NCBI GenBank assembly: GCA_030613045.1
Contig: JAUWMS010000259.1
Coordinates: forward strand, 1-5,112
Length of the DNA: 5,112 nucleotides
From: Candidatus Latescibacterota bacterium
GTDB lineage: Bacteria; Latescibacterota; 4484-107
Reading direction: 5' to 3'
The notes below the pieces were generated by a model that had not been told where the DNA came from, searched no databases, and worked only from the letters and a program-made list of their open reading frames with translations. Numbering within the stretch: position 1 is the first letter of the stretch; the number at the start of each line of letters is the position of its first letter. This document shows, one piece after another, positions 4,203 through 5,112 of the stretch. Position numbers and translations under genes: made by a program.

Positions 4203-5112
4203 CTATCTCGTGGATAGACGAAAAATGTTCGCAGATTCCGTTTCATCTGTCGGAAAATTATCAGTGCCAACATAAAGGATGTCATCCGGACTCATCCCAA
4301 GACTTTGTATCCGAAGATCCGTCAGGCCATTGCCTATATCAGACCAGATTTCGCCATGGTCTGTTGATCTGAAAACGCCGTGATCTTTTATTCCTGCGAA
4401 GATATGCCCGAGTGAATTGATAACAAGTGAATTGACCTCTAATGTCGGCAAGCCATTATTTACCTGCACCCAGGTTTCTCCGTTGTCCGTTGAGCGATAA
4501 ACGCCGCCATCGGTACCACCATAGTTAGCGGTAGCAGCGAATAGGGTTCCGATTTGATTGGAGACCATGGACCATCCATACGTCTGCTTTGCTGAAAGCA
4601 CCTGCGCCCACGTCTCGCCATGATCCGTTGACAGAGAGATGCCAGAACCTACACCAACTAAGACGAACCCATTTCGCAGGAAGAGAAATTCTGTCGCTTG
4701 ATATTCCAGTGAAAGCTTATCCCAGGTATGTCCATTATCTTTTGAACAGTAATTTCCTCTGTTTGCACTTGCCGCATTTGCGCCCATATAAATATGACCT
4801 TCAGGATTGATGGCAATCGTATGGATAAAGCTTACGGGTAATGTATCAACAAGCGTTTCCCAGGACGTTCCGTTATCCAGTGAGGTCTCAATCTTTCCGG
4901 AAGTGCCGGCAAAAATCTGATCATCCGAATCTATCGCGATACAACAGACAGGCGGCCATCCTGTTTCAAATACAGACGTCCAATGGTTTCCGTTATCCGC
5001 TGATCGTTCAATTCTATCTTTACCCCCGCCGACTATGAACGTATCAGGATGCCACCAAGTTCTGATGAAAATATCCCCCTTTGAGTTGAAGGAAAATTGC
5101 TCAACCCGTAGC
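4203..5112 (-). CDS. Asp-box (BNR/sortilin-like) beta-propeller protein, N-terminus beyond window
   Basis: The - strand frame is open from the right edge (first full codon 5111-5109) to a TAG at 4205-4203, giving the last 302 residues of a longer protein. Six Asp-box motifs (SxDxGxxW) occur, counting from the first visible residue: SADNGNHW (37), SLDNGTSW (77), SKDNGHTW (123), STDHGETW (161), STDNGETW (207) and STDHGEIW (249). They are spaced 38 to 46 residues apart, the rhythm of sortilin/Vps10-like or YCF48-like propeller blades, with GxIFAG- or GVYRS-type strands between them. Asp-boxes are structural turns, and the family includes glycosidases, secreted binding proteins and uncharacterised surface proteins. 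No catalytic residues can be assigned here. The protein ends soon after a FRLSTR strand, with no obvious C-terminal sorting domain. A start at ATG 4787 would cut through the repeats and is unlikely. Parts of the gene are markedly AT-richer than the epimerase gene. Confidence 0.85.
   Translation of the reverse strand, partial: LRVEQFSFNSKGDIFIRTWWHPDTFIVGGGKDRIERSADNGNHWTSVFETGWPPVCCIAIDSDDQIFAGTSGKIETSLDNGTSWETLVDTLPVSFIHTIAINPEGHIYMGANAASANRGNYCSKDNGHTWDKLSLEYQATEFLFLRNGFVLVGVGSGISLSTDHGETWAQVLSAKQTYGWSMVSNQIGTLFAATANYGGTDGGVYRSTDNGETWVQVNNGLPTLEVNSLVINSLGHIFAGIKDHGVFRSTDHGEIWSDIGNGLTDLRIQSLGMSPDDILYVGTDNFPTDETESANIFRLSTR

Noticed and set aside
4203..4217. Short inverted repeat CTATC-TCGTG-GATAG at the end of the Asp-box gene as an operator of the znuA-like gene.
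   Set aside because: Only five base pairs, overlaps the stop codon, and does not resemble a Zur or MntR box.

Overview
The window is a piece of bacterial chromosome or metagenomic contig. It holds three complete genes, one large gene cut by the right edge, and possibly the tail of another gene at the left edge. The layout is: a weak partial reading frame (1-162, +); an N-terminal UPF0158 / C-terminal Nudix hydrolase fusion (450-1466, +); an NAD-dependent epimerase/dehydratase-like Rossmann protein (1784-2815, +); a lipoprotein-type metal ABC transporter substrate-binding protein of the ZnuA family (3258-4154, -); and the C-terminal 302 residues of an Asp-box (BNR/sortilin-like) beta-propeller protein (4203 to beyond 5112, -).

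The two intergenic stretches around the epimerase gene (1467-1783 and 2816-3257) are packed with short repeats. They hold two copies of a purine-rich GTGAGACG-type array, three spaced ACGGAT units, a perfect 13-bp palindrome of the GTTCCCACGC class, an 11-bp perfect palindrome, and CGCAAAG-type repeats. The CGCAAAG repeats sit a few bases past the stop codons of both convergent genes. A hairpin with T-runs on both sides (3153-3205) is a good candidate for a bidirectional terminator between epimerase and znuA-like genes.

Repeats of these kinds, combined with a moderately high GC content in the core genes, remind me of large environmental genomes such as Planctomycetota, Verrucomicrobiota/Lentisphaerota, Hydrogenedentota and some Desulfobacterota. 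The sequence alone does not fix the phylum. The Asp-box gene has visibly lower GC in parts (38-40% in two 60-base lines counted by hand) than the epimerase gene (58% in one counted line), so it may have a different history or be under different constraint.

No single pathway links the genes. The nearest thing to an operon is the Asp-box gene followed 48 bases later by the znuA-like lipoprotein gene on the same strand. The points most worth checking are the UPF0158-Nudix fusion, the missing third histidine ligand in the ZnuA-like protein, the YxxxR in place of YxxxK in the epimerase, and the dense repeat clusters. I found no CRISPR array, tRNA, rRNA, transposase or recognisable defence system.
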